Assembly: GCA_033032865.1 (NCBI GenBank)
Contig: JAWHQI010000075.1
Span: forward strand, 5,084,001-5,148,000
Length of the DNA: 64,000 nucleotides
Direction: 5' to 3'
From: Dactylorhiza incarnata
Taxonomy: Eukaryota; Streptophyta; Magnoliopsida; Asparagales; Orchidaceae
The translations under genes and the position numbers were made by a program. Positions 22,898-32,459 of the stretch are shown here, piece by piece. Within the stretch, counting starts at the first letter, position 1. Each line of letters starts with the position of its first letter. Below the pieces are notes generated by a model. The model made no database searches, had not been told where the DNA came from, and saw only the letters and a program-made list of their open reading frames with translations.

Positions 22898-23598
22898 AGG
22901 TGACAAGTATTGATGCTGGAATGCCCCAGATCGATTCCGTTCCCGGGCTCTCACTAGACGGGGGGGGGGGGGGGGGGGGGGGGGGGTTTCAGGTTGATCT
23001 CTGGAGAGGCTGGCAAGGTGACAAGTATTGATGCCGGAATACCCCAGATCGATTCCGCTCCTGGGCTCTCACTAGATGGGGGGTTTCAGGTTGATCTCTG
23101 GAGAGGCTGGCAAGGTTACAAGTATTGATGCTGGAATGCCCCAGATCGATTCCGCTCCCGGGCTCTCACTAGACGGGGGGTTTCAGGTTGATCTCTGGAG
23201 AGGCTGGCAAGGTGACAAGTATTGATGCTGGAATGCCCCAGATCGATTCCTCTCCCGGGCTCTCACTAGACGGTGGGTTTCAGGTTGATCTCTGGAGAGG
23301 CTGGAAAGGTGACAAGTATTGATGCTGGAATGCCCCAGATCGATTCCGCTCCCGGGCTCTCACTATACGGGGGGTTTCAGGTTGATCTTTGGAGAGGCTG
23401 GCAAGCTGACAAGTATTGATGCTGGAATGCCCCAGATCAATTCCGCTCCCGGGCTCTCACTAGACGGGGGGTTTCAGGTTGATCTCTGGAGAGGCTGGCA
23501 AGGTGACAAGTATTGGTGCTGGAGTGCCCTAAATCAATTCCGCTCCCGGGCTCTCACTAGACGGGGGGTTTCAGGTTGATCTCTGGAGAGGCTGGCAC
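22898..23598 (+). repeat. 97-bp tandem repeat array downstream of pol in element B
   Basis: The motif TGACAAGTATTGATG starts at 22901, 23019, 23116, 23213, 23310, 23407 and 23504, an exact 97-bp period. The first interval is 118 bp because a G-run in that unit has expanded to G27 (22960-22986), where other units have about six G. Seven copies, nearly identical, indicate recent expansion. Minisatellites between pol and the 3' LTR are known in Tat elements. Confidence 0.92.
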
Positions 23599-23600
23599 GG

Positions 23601-24187
23601 AGGTGGATTCCTCACGAAGGTTGGTCAGAAAGTTGCAGGTTGACAAGTCTTCAGTACTGTCCAGGGCCTTCTGGCTCGACGAGAAGAACGGATTTCGCAC
23701 AGCAATGAAGGGGCCGACGAGACCCTCGCAGGATGACCTCTTAGGAGAGGTATCGTGAGCTGTATCCGCGAGAAGGCCTGCAAGAACTCCAATGGAGGGA
23801 GAGGGGTTCTCGCCGGGAGGGGGTATATCGTGTGAGATCTTAAAAGAGGGGGTAGTCCTAAACCCCAAACCCAAGGTACATCGGAGAATCCACGCCAAGA
23901 CGTGAGGAAAAGCGAGACTAAGAGAGAGCGGAGTCTACGCCATAACCGTCGAAGCACGCAGAAATCGGCTTGGCGAGAACGACAAAAAATATGCGGCAAT
24001 GCGATATAAACATGCAAATAATGAGGCAGAAGAGATGAACAAAATTAACAAGGCATAGAAGCTGTGTTTACACTTAAACAGTCCAATTACAATTTGCGGC
24101 GATCTCGTTAGCCAAAATGGAAACAAAAACAGAATGTCGACGATTCTCAAGAATCGCTCGCGGACTCCTCCTCGTCGTCGCTGCTCT
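23601..24187. other. Non-coding interior of element B, 3' of the antisense gene
   Basis: About 590 bp between the tandem array and the end of the antisense gene. It is rich in CGAGA and CTCGC words like the LTR. No supported gene. It would hold the 3' UTR and polyadenylation site of the antisense transcript. Confidence 0.5.
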
Positions 24188-26109
24188 TCACCGGGCGAGA
24201 GGGATGAAGAGCTCCGGGGCGACGTCTTCTAGTGTGAAGTCTGCCGCATCGGCAGACATTAGGCCAGCCACCTTCATCGCGCCGAAGATGTAGCGTGCTG
24301 ACTCGATTGACCCCAGGTGAAACTCCTCGTCCCGCGCTCGCCGCTCTTCCTTCAGACGACGGGGAAAAGGGGGAACGACGGCACAGGCGAACTCGCAATT
24401 TAGAGCTTTTAGCCCGGCCACCTCGCCCTCCAGGTCCTGGATGCGAGCGTCTGCTCTTCCGGCGGCCTCGACATCCTGTAAGTAAGATAAATTAAGGGAG
24501 CGAAATGGCCGAAGGAGAGGAGGGTGATGAGGTCTATGTAACTCACCACACCGCTCTCTACGACGAGCAGCTTCTCCTTCAGCTGCGCGTTCTCGGCGAG
24601 AAGCCCCTGATAGGCCCTCGCGAGCTCCACGTTTTGTTGCTCCAGTTGCAAGCAGCGCCTCCCCGTCATGTGGGTGAGCTCGGCAGAGCGCAACTGAGAC
24701 CTCGCGCTCTCGAAAGCGAGGGTCCTCGCAGTCTCGTCTTTGTAAGCCTCGACGTCTTCGCGTCCATAGAGGACGAACGAGAAATCAAAGGCATAACCGC
24801 TGACGGTCTCCTTCTCCACCCAGGTAGGGAGGATGGTGGAGATGTCCGCTCGGTTCATCTCCGGCTTCCAGTTCACCAAGAGCTCACTGGTCTCATCCCG
24901 GCGCCTCTGGCCGAGACCGAAGTTGTAGTGGTTGACGGGGATGGGCGGAGTGGAGGTTCTGGCAGCCTCCTGGCTGGGCTCGTCGCCCCCACCTCCCGCG
25001 GAGAGGCTGGTAAGGTCGAACTCATCAAATGCGGCCACGCCAGGCTCCTTCCCCTTCTAGGAGGCGAGCGAGACCCGGCTCTTCTTATTCTTTTTCTTCG
25101 GCGGGGATTTTGGGGGAAGGCCATGGCTACTAGAAGCCCCCGATATCTTGTGAGAAGATGGCTCACCTGGTGTGATGGCGTCTCGGCAAGCCTCCGCCCC
25201 CATGGTCGCGAGAGCAAGGGTAGCGTCGGTCTTCCGATTGCTAGCGTAGGGGGGATCGAGGGGTAGATCTCGCTCGCCTAAAAAGTGTTGGAATTACAAT
25301 AAATACGGAGTTACTTGGAATAGCAGGAGTTATTGAGCGATATCTTTACCTTCCCCAGCGAGCACTGGAAGCAGCGAGTCGAGGTTGCGGCAGAGATGAA
25401 CAACCTCGAAGTTCTTCTTGCAGATGAACTGATAAAGGACGGCGTCATGGCCGCCGAGGGCAGTGGGACGATAGGTGGTCTCGCTGTGTTGGACTGGCGA
25501 GATCGGGATATTGTCGAAGTTCCCCTTGACGAGGAGGAACTTCTGGGCCCAGAAGTGGGCCTTGTAGACGGGCTCGATGACTTTAGGACCCGAGCCCACG
25601 AAGTTGGCGGTCCCGTCCTTATATGAGCGGAAGGAGAACAGCTTCCGAAAAACCGGAAGGCTGAACTCGATGCGCTCCTTGCGCAGGTAGCATGTGAAAG
25701 CTGTAATCACCGCCATGGCATTAGGGGTAAGCTGACCCGGAACAACGCCATAATGTTTGAGCACCTGGCGAGCAACAAGAGAACCAGGATTAATTTATAT
25801 AATGAGCGAGATTTGACTTGCAGAGAATAAGAAATGAGCGAGAACGATTATTGCCTGGCGGATTTCCGGCCACAAGGGGAGACGCAAGCTGACCGCGAAA
25901 TGAGCGGTGGGGATGGCCAGCTTGTCGACGAGTGGCGCATTGATCACATCGTCCTCGCTAGGGCGGCGAGCCGCGAATGGTGGGGTAACATAGTCGGCGA
26001 CCGCGGTGATGTATTCCTCATCTGTCAGGTTGAAATGAGAGAAGTCATGCTCGGCGAAAGCCTTAGCAATCTTTCGCCGACCCTCCAACTCTTTAGCATC
26101 ACCGCCCAT
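24188..26109 (-). CDS. Antisense spliced gene 2 of element B (Transposase_28-like region, coiled coil)
   Basis: Four exons on the minus strand: 26109-25855, 25764-25350, 25277-24547 and 24475-24188. Introns are 90 bp (GC-AG: CAG|GCAATA..CGCCAG), 72 bp (AAG|GTAAAG..TTTTAG) and 71 bp (GTG|GTGAGT..TTACAG). Exon lengths 255, 415, 731 and 288 keep one frame of 563 codons including the stop. Across the first junction the protein reads LRLPLWPEIRQ then VLKHYGVVPGQLTPNA, the pattern of the 'putative gypsy type transposon' domain (PF04195, from memory of the family). A basic run PPKKKNKKSR suggests nuclear entry. Exon 3 ends in a coiled coil (LAFESARSQLR..LENA-type heptads). One in-frame TAG lies at 25057-25059. 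Function unknown. Confidence 0.7.
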
Positions 26110-26604
26110 TTCGAAAACCTGCGAGAAGGGAAATAGAATGGGAACGGGAAGGAGCGAGAGCTCTGAAGCAGAGAAGGAAGAAGGTTGGCAGTAAATGCGG
26201 TGGTTGACTTAGCTATGACAGCCTATTTATCAACAGTAGAAGGGCAGGAAGAAGCCCAAGCGCCGGTGAGCGAGGTTAGCCAAAACATCACATCACGACC
26301 GCGAGCGATAAAGGCCTGCGAGGTTAGTACAAGCAACATCTTTGCGAAAATAGCACAAGCAAACATAATGGCGTAAAGGGGGGAGGGGGGCGAGATACAT
26401 TTAGCGAGAACGGAGGCTCCTCGCGAGTACAACATAACATGAAAAAGAAACGGACATGTTAGCAGCGAGCGAGAACTAATTAAAAACTAGTAATAATTAT
26501 TATCAAACGAGATAAAGCCAATATATGAGTTGCAAGCCATTGCGAGATTGTCCAGAATAACGACACTAATTAACAGGTAATAAGAGTTCGCAACAACGTA
26601 GAAG
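26110..26604. other. Spacer between the two antisense genes of element B
   Basis: About 495 bp with no supported frame, containing the TATA-like box above and many GCGAG words. It may be an intergenic spacer or a long intron joining the two antisense genes. I could not find a donor in gene 1 that keeps the frame of gene 2. Confidence 0.45.
26223..26231 (-). promoter_or_regulatory. TATA-like box of antisense gene 2
   Basis: On the minus strand the sequence reads GATAAATAGG, about 115 bp upstream of the ATG at 26109. A good splice acceptor (TTCTCGCAG) lies just before the ATG, so a 5' UTR intron, or splicing from the gene upstream, is also possible. Confidence 0.35.
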
Positions 26605-27778
26605 TTAGCGAGAATCATGGGGCAAACACTTCCACCTACCCGCACCCCGCGACCCGGACCGCGACGGCACCCTAGAATTATAGTAATCCTCCGCCGCGCG
26701 GCCCTCCCGGTCCACGAGGAAGGCGTAATCCCTCATCCTCACTATATGCACCTCCGGCGTCGTGACGTTCTCATTGTGATCACGTTGTCTCGCCGCCCGG
26801 AGCCTCGCACACTCTTCCATCAAGACATCATGCTTATCCTCGGTGGCCTCTCTGTCTCGTCTCGCTTGCAGGTTGAGGTCCATCAGCATCCGACCATGTT
26901 TTCTAAGCAACTCTGCGGCTCGTTGTTTCATCATCTCAGGATCTCGTGGATCACCTAAGAAGTCTTCCACTTGGTCAGGGAGGGGGGACATCTCGTCGTC
27001 GCCCAACTCAGAATCGGTGGGCGGATTTTCAGAATTCTCTACGAAATATCACGAAAAGGTTAGATAGCGCGCTTGAGTTCGCGCATGGCAGGGGGGCCGT
27101 CTGAATGCTTACCCAGAGGGGGGAGAGAAGTCTCAGGGCGGCCCTAGAAGATGTTACCATAGTGGGGGTAGAGAGATTTACCCAGGCCAGGAGGGTAGGT
27201 TGCGCTGTTGGACGGAGGGATCTTTGGCGGTATAGAGCCGCCGGTCTCCTCGCTCGTCAGGAGGTTGAACCCTGGCGTATCTATAGTTTTTTCGGGAGGA
27301 AGCGGAGACGGAGGCCGCAATGCCTGATGAGCCGGGGACTTCCTGGGCGACACTGTAAGAAGCAGGGAATAAAGGTCAGATAGTCGACAAAAGGAGGGCT
27401 GGCATGCGAGATTAAGGGCGTACCTGCAACATTTTTCCCAGCAAGGTTTGTATCCGCTGGCGGACTTTTGCGAGACCCACCAGCAGGTTCACTAATGTCC
27501 TCATTCGGCAAAGCATTCTGCGAGTAAGCAAGTTGTTAGAGCGAGTCTATTGGTTTAACTGAAGGAATAATTCCTACCTTTGCGGGGGAGGGGTTATCGG
27601 AGGAAGAATCCACCAACACAGAGTCGCCCCTAGTTTGGCGGACCGATTTCGCCTTCTTGGTCTTTGGCGTCACTGCAGCGGGCGGGCGAGACATCCAGGC
27701 AGGAACTTTTACCGCGGATGACAGCTCGCCAGCCTTGGCAGCCTTTAAGCGAGCTTCAGCTTCTTCGGATAGTGGCAT
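26605..27778 (-). CDS. Antisense spliced gene 1 of element B (299 codons, unknown function)
   Basis: Four exons on the minus strand: 27778-27578, 27517-27424, 27352-27182 and 27038-26605. Introns are 60, 71 and 143 bp, each GT..AG (AAG|GTAGGA..TCGCAG; CAG|GTACGC..TTACAG; TGG|GTAAAT..TCGTAG). Exon lengths 201, 94, 171 and 434 sum to 900 nt, exactly 299 codons plus stop, with no internal stop although each unspliced frame closes early. The protein starts MPLSEEAEARLKAAKAGELS and is Pro/Ser/Lys-rich in the middle. Its last exon is charged and probably helical (EMMKQRAAELLRKHGRML; EDKHDVLMEECARLRAARQR). I do not recognise a domain. Preservation of the frame suggests recent selection or youth. Confidence 0.7.
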
Positions 27779-27853
27779 CTCCTGGCAGCTACAATACAGG
27801 ACAAAAAGAAAGAAAAGGAAGTGACGGCGCACGTCACTAAGGACTCGGGACGA

Positions 27854-27861
27854 TATTTATA
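27854..27861 (-). promoter_or_regulatory. TATA box of antisense gene 1
   Basis: On the minus strand GGGGGCTATAAATATCG, with TATAAATA at 27861-27854. It lies 76 bp upstream of the ATG at 27778, which fits a start site about 30 bp downstream and a short 5' UTR. It is located just inside the 3' LTR, so the antisense unit reads away from the LTR toward pol. Confidence 0.6.
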
Positions 27862-27975
27862 GCCCCCAGGGTGGGCCCTACCAAAGATTCTTGACATATC
27901 ATCAAGGGCCTGGCGAATACCAGGGGTTGGATGTTTCTTCGCGAGCCTAAATAGCCTCGCGAAGAGCGGGGATTG
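27862..27975 (+). other. 3' end of the element B interior with polypurine tract
   Basis: Short non-coding spacer before the 3' LTR. GAAGAGCGGGGAT at 27961-27973 immediately precedes the LTR start and is the likely polypurine tract for plus-strand priming. Confidence 0.6.
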
Positions 27976-29123
27976 TGTACAACCCCGATATTCGCCACGC
28001 GAGTAGGCGCGGTTTAAGAAGGCAACAGGATCAAGGAAGTAATAAGAGAGGAAGGCCATAGGTCCAAAGACCTCGCGAGAGGGGCCTTGGAGAAGTCTCT
28101 CCCAGAAGGGTCGCAGAGAGGCGAGTGAGAAGGGTCGCAGAGAGGCGAGCTCACCCCTATTCGGCGAAATCATCAGAATTCGACGAAGTGTTCTATGCTC
28201 ATTAAAGCAAAAGGGAAGGTCTCGCAAGGGGAGTCGCTGAGACCCGTGTCGAGGCAGATACCCTCAAAGGACTGGGTCAAGCGAGGGCTGGCAAACCAAT
28301 ACCTCGTAAGCCGCTGGCAGAAGAACTATTCTATGTTCGCGAGACCGGGCCTCCGCGTTCGACGAACAGCCCGTCTCAGCGATCGAAGAATAGCCAGTCG
28401 TGGCGGTCGACAAACGGTTTAACGTTCTGCGTTCGTCGAGCTCGTATGTGATCGATGAGGCGTCCTGCGCTCGACGAAATGTGTGTTGAGCTCGACGAAG
28501 TCAAGAGATGGTCTCGCAGGAAGGTTCGAGAGACTAGACTTTGGCACGTATCTCCGGGATGGGCCAGCGAGGTCCTCACGGGACGATCACCTAGGAGAAG
28601 CATCGTGAGCAGGACTTGCGAGAAGGCCCGCGAGAGCTTCGGCAGCAATGTTCTCGCAGTTCTCTGCCCATAAGTTGATGGGGCCAAATTTCCCTTGTAC
28701 CCTTGGTGGTCTGCCTTTAGCCTCTCCAAACAGCGAAGTTTGGCTGTTAGCAGGCCCATTTGGGGTGCGGATAGTAAAATCAAAAGGCGGAATCCTACTA
28801 TCTGCAGGCCAGATCAGGAAACCTATAAATAAGACATAAAGGGCACCTTTGGAGAGGACTTCACTTCATCTTCTCTCTCCTCAGGCTCTCATTGGCTAGC
28901 ATTTCCAGAGCTCTCCAGGGTGCCCGAGTCTCAGCTTTGGCTTTTGAGGGGAAGCGCTCAACGATCTTCCGGGTTAGTGGAGGGACCTCCTCGCTGCGAC
29001 TAAGGTCTTGGTCATTTTCCTAGTCTTCGGTCTACCTTCTCTGAGGGATCAGTAAGGGCTAGCTGCCCCTCATTTCGGTGAGGGCCCCGAGCTTCACAAG
29101 AGGCCGAGAAATCGGTTTCAACA
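27976..29123 (+). repeat. 3' LTR of element B
   Basis: 1148 bp, the same length as the 5' LTR, with TATA at 28824-28831 at the same offset (848 bp). It differs from the 5' LTR by scattered substitutions only. Followed by the duplicated target site CTATG at 29124-29128. Confidence 0.95.
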
Positions 29124-30501
29124 CTATGCATTCGTATTCAAAATGAACATGATTTAAAAATTAAATGCATACGTTCGGATCATGGAGGAGAATTTGAAAA
29201 TGATAAAATTTCTTCTTTTTGTAATAATTTAGGAATTAAACATGAATTTTCCGCTCCTCGCACCCACAACAAAATGGTGTAGTGGAGAGGAAAAATAGAA
29301 CCCTTCAAGAGCTAGCACGCACTATGCTTTGTGAATATGGGTTGCCTAAATCATTTTGGGCTGAAGCGGTTAATACTTCTTGTTATATCATTAATCGTGT
29401 CATGCTTCGTCCTATTTTAAAATTGACACCTTATGAGCTTTACTTTAAAAGAAAACCTAATGTATCTTATTTTCATGTTTTTGGTTGTAAGTGTTTTATT
29501 TTAAACACTAGAGATGCACTAGGAAAATTTGATGAAAAATGTGATGAGGGAATTTTCATTGGATACTCTTCAACTAGCAAGGCTTATAGAATATATAATA
29601 AAAGAACTAAAGTAGTTGAAGAGTCTATACATGTAAGATTTGATGAGTTTGTTCCTTGTGTAGGTTCTAATCATATAGGAAACAATGACGAACCTATTTC
29701 CCCTTTGAAGCATGAGGATGATGAATCAATTGGAGAAAAAGGAGAAGAAAAAGAAGAGAAAGAGGATGAGATAGTAGAATATGTACCTCCAAGTGTGCTA
29801 CAATTTTCAAAAAATCATCCAAGGGATCTTGTAATAGGAGAACCGTCAAAAGGGGCAAGTACTCGTTCTTCTTTACATGAGTCTTTTTCAAACCTTTGTT
29901 TTGTATCCAAAATAGAACAAAAAAATGTTTCAACCGCTTTAAATGATGAATTTTGGTTTTTAGCTATGAATGATGAATTAAACCAATTTGAATGTAATAA
30001 GGTTTGGAATTTAGTTGAGAGGTCATCTAATAATCCGGTTATAGGAGTCAAATGGATTTTCAAAAACAAACTAGATGGTGACTCTAGGATAACAAGAAAT
30101 AAAGCTAGACTAGTTGCACAAGGATATTCACAAATCGAAGGGGTATATTTTGATAAAACTTTTGCTCCCGTTGCTCGCCTTGAGTCTATTAGAATATTTC
30201 TTGCATTTGCGAGTTTTAAAAGATTTAAATTATTTCAAATGGATGTTAAAAGTGTTTTTTTAACGGGATTATAAAAGAAGAAGTTTATGTAGAACAACCC
30301 CCCAGTTTTGTGAGTGAAAAATTTCCCAATCTTGTGTATAAGTTAGAAAAAGAGCTTTATGGATTAAAGCAAGCGCCACGTGCTTGGTATGATATATTGA
30401 CATTATTTTTGATAAAGTACGGTTATAAAATGGGAAGTGCGGATAATACACTCTTCATTAAGCATGTAGATAATGATTTGATTATATTGTAAATTTATGT
30501 T
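29124..30501 (+). pseudogene. pol: pol of element A, part 2: C-terminal integrase and N-terminal RT
   Basis: The integrase frame resumes at the B target duplication: [15 protein letters not shown] (second catalytic Asp) near 29155-29200. A short deletion at about 29258-29275 breaks the frame, then [15 protein letters not shown] carries the catalytic Glu (29282 on). RT follows: [39 protein letters not shown] and QMDVKSVFL (catalytic Asp, about 30238). A one-base deletion at about 30260-30272 shifts the frame, after which ELYGLKQAPRAWYD (30353-30394) and LFIKHVDNDLIIL are read. A CAA-to-TAA change at 30490 gives a stop. Solo LTR C then interrupts the codons of the YVDD active site. Confidence 0.9.
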
Positions 30502-31542
30502 TGTTTACCCAGAAATCAGCGATCCCCTCCGAGCTAATATTTTCAGGTATTACGGTATATATGGAGATCCAGGCCGATCTCGCTCCTCCGGGGGGGGGGG
30601 GGGTCTCATCGAGCCCAGACGGTCTCGCACAGAAGTAGGCCGCCCCTTCCGGGCGACCTCGCAGAGGAGACCGCCCCTCCTGGGCGATCTCCTAAGGAGA
30701 CCTCTCGTAGAGGAGACCGCCCCTCCTGGGCGATCTCCTAACGAGACATATCGCAGAGGAGACTGTCCCTCCTGGGCGATCTCCTAAGGAGACCTCTTGT
30801 AGAGGAGACCGTCCCTCCTGGGTGATCTCCTAAGGAGACCTCACGCAGAGGAGGTCGCCTATTCCGGGCGACCTCGCGGGGAGATCGCCCCTCCCGGGCT
30901 ATCTCGCAGAGGAGAGATCGCCCCTCCTGGGCGATCTAGCAGGGAGATCGCCCCTCCTGGGCGATCTCGCTCCAGAGGGTCTCGGTCCTATACTTATTCT
31001 ATTCTGTGTGATCTGTTCAGGTGATGCAGGTCCAGACGATCTCAACAATCTCAGCGGTCTCAACAGCAGGTCCAGACGATCTTAGAAGGTCCAGACGATC
31101 TCAACGATCTCAGCGGTCTCAGCAGCAGGTCCAGACGATCTCGGCAGGTCCAGACGATCTCGGCGATCTCAGCGATCTCAGCAGGTCCAGACGATCTCGA
31201 TGATCTCAGCGGTCTCAGCAGCTGTCTCAGGCGATCTCAGCAGTTCCGGGCAGCCCGTTATCTTTCAGATCTGCACGTTCGTGCAGGCCCCCCGTGCCTA
31301 TAAATAGAGGGGTAGGGGTGCCAGTTAGAGCACTTTGGGAGAGCTTCCAGTTCCAGCCAGTGGTTAGAGCGGTCTCAGTTTTGAGTGACCGCCGAGACCG
31401 CCCGTCACCCTTTTTGGAGACCTCTCCGTCTCCCCCCAGGCCCCTTTTTTCTTCAACTCAAAGTAACCAGCCACCCAACAGTTTCACCCCCCATCCTTCA
31501 GCTTGAGCGATTGTGGAATTGGTACATTTTTTGGCACCAACA
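30502..31542 (+). mobile_element. Solo LTR C inserted in the RT active site of element A
   Basis: 1041 bp, TGTTTACCC to CACCAACA, flanked by a perfect 5-bp duplication ATGTT (30497-30501 and 31543-31547). No internal coding region is present, so it is a solo LTR left by LTR-LTR recombination. It has a TATA box at 31299-31306 (TATAAATA) and, upstream, two repeat arrays. It is unrelated in sequence to the other LTRs in the window. The family is probably Gypsy but cannot be assigned from an LTR alone. Confidence 0.9.
30600..31240 (+). repeat. Two palindromic repeat arrays in the U3 of solo LTR C
   Basis: About 30620-30975 repeats units such as GAGATCGCCC-CTCCT-GGGCGATCTC (perfect 10-bp arms at 30944-30968). 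About 31020-31240 repeats GGTCCAGACGATCTCAGC-type units of about 27 bp. The shared word is GGCGATCTC / GACGATCTC. A further inverted repeat, CTGCACG-TT-CGTGCAG, lies at 31271-31286 next to the TATA box. A G14 run is at 30590-30603. Confidence 0.8.
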
Positions 31543-32459
31543 ATGTTGATGATATCATTTTTGGAGCCACTAATGAAGAGTTATGTAATGAAGTAATTTT
31601 AGTGATGAAAAATGAATTTGAAATGAGCTTGCTAGGAGAACTCGCTTATTTTCTAGGATTTCAAATCTCACAAAAACAAGATGGTATATTTATTTGACAA
31701 ACTAAATATGTTCATGATATTCTTAAAAGATTTGGATTTGCAAGCATAAAACAAGCTAATACACCAATGAGTGCATCACTAAAATTAGGAAAAGATGAAG
31801 CCGATATTTATATCGATCAAACATTATATAGAGGGATGATAGGCTCATTGATATATTTAAGCGCATCTAGACCCGATATTTTGTTTTCTGTTTGCTTATG
31901 TGCTAGATTTCAAGCTAACCCAAAAGAATCACATTTAAAAGCGGTGAAACATATTTTTAGATATCTAATCGGAACATCTAGATTAGGCTTATGGTATCCT
32001 CATAATGATTGTTTTATTCTACATGGTTTTTCTGATTCGAACTATGCGGGATGTTCATTAGATCGTAAAAGTACTAGTGGCACGTGTCATTTTATAGGCC
32101 CTTCACTCGTATCATGGTCGAGTAGGAAACAGAATTTTGTTGCCCTCTCCACCACCGAGGCCGAATATATCGCTTTAGGTAGTTGTTGTGCACAAGCCTT
32201 GTGGATGACCCAAACGTTAGAAGACTTTGGTATTCATCTAAATAACATAAAATTAAAGTGTGACAACAAGAGAGCTACAGATCTCACAAACAACCCCGTA
32301 CATCACTCTAGATCAAAACATATAAATGTCCGACATCATTTCATTAGAGATCATATAAAGAAGGAACATGTTAAAATTAGCTTTATATGGACTGAATCAC
32401 AACTTGCCGACATTTTTACCAACCTCTACCCGATGCACGTTTTCACATGCTTAGGTTAG
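31543..32459 (+). pseudogene. pol: pol of element A, part 3: C-terminal RT and RNase H
   Basis: Starts at the C target duplication with DDIIFGATNEELCNEV, the second half of the split YVDD motif. It continues through FEMSLLGELAYFLGFQISQ, a TGA stop at about 31696, SASLKLGKDEADIY and LIYLSASRPDILFSV. The RNase H part has FSDSNYAGC (catalytic Asp), KSTSGTCHFIG, ALSTTEAEYIALGSCC (catalytic Glu), LKCDNKRATDL (Asp) and HHFIRDHIKKEHV. The end is frameshifted near 32425; relatives read TKPLPDVRF there. This is the normal C-terminus of a Copia polyprotein. Confidence 0.9.

Larger units (their letters stand above)
16003..29123 (+). mobile_element. Tat-lineage Gypsy element B with antisense genes
   Basis: Two LTRs of exactly 1148 bp (16003-17150, 27976-29123; TGTACAAC..TTCAACA) flanked by a perfect 5-bp duplication CTATG (15998-16002 and 29124-29128) inside the integrase gene of element A. 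The interior carries gag, protease, RT, RNase H, a second archaeal-type RNase H and integrase, in Gypsy order. The dual RNase H is diagnostic of the Tat lineage. Downstream of pol come a 97-bp tandem array and about 4 kb holding two spliced genes on the opposite strand. Extra open reading frames, some antisense, are known in this lineage. LTR divergence counted over the first 230 bp is 10 mismatches (about 4%). Confidence 0.95.

Noticed and set aside
25057..25170. An intron from CAG|GTGAGC (near 25155) to TCCTAG (25057) that would remove the in-frame TAG of antisense gene 2
   Set aside because: The donor is in phase 1 and the acceptor would need phase 1 too, but the join leads to a quick stop in the wrong frame. 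A nonsense change is simpler.
26109..26700. One continuous antisense gene joining genes 1 and 2 of element B
   Set aside because: The acceptor before 26109 needs a phase-0 donor. Candidates in the last exon of gene 1 are weak or in the wrong phase, and a TATA-like box lies between. Not excluded, but not supported.
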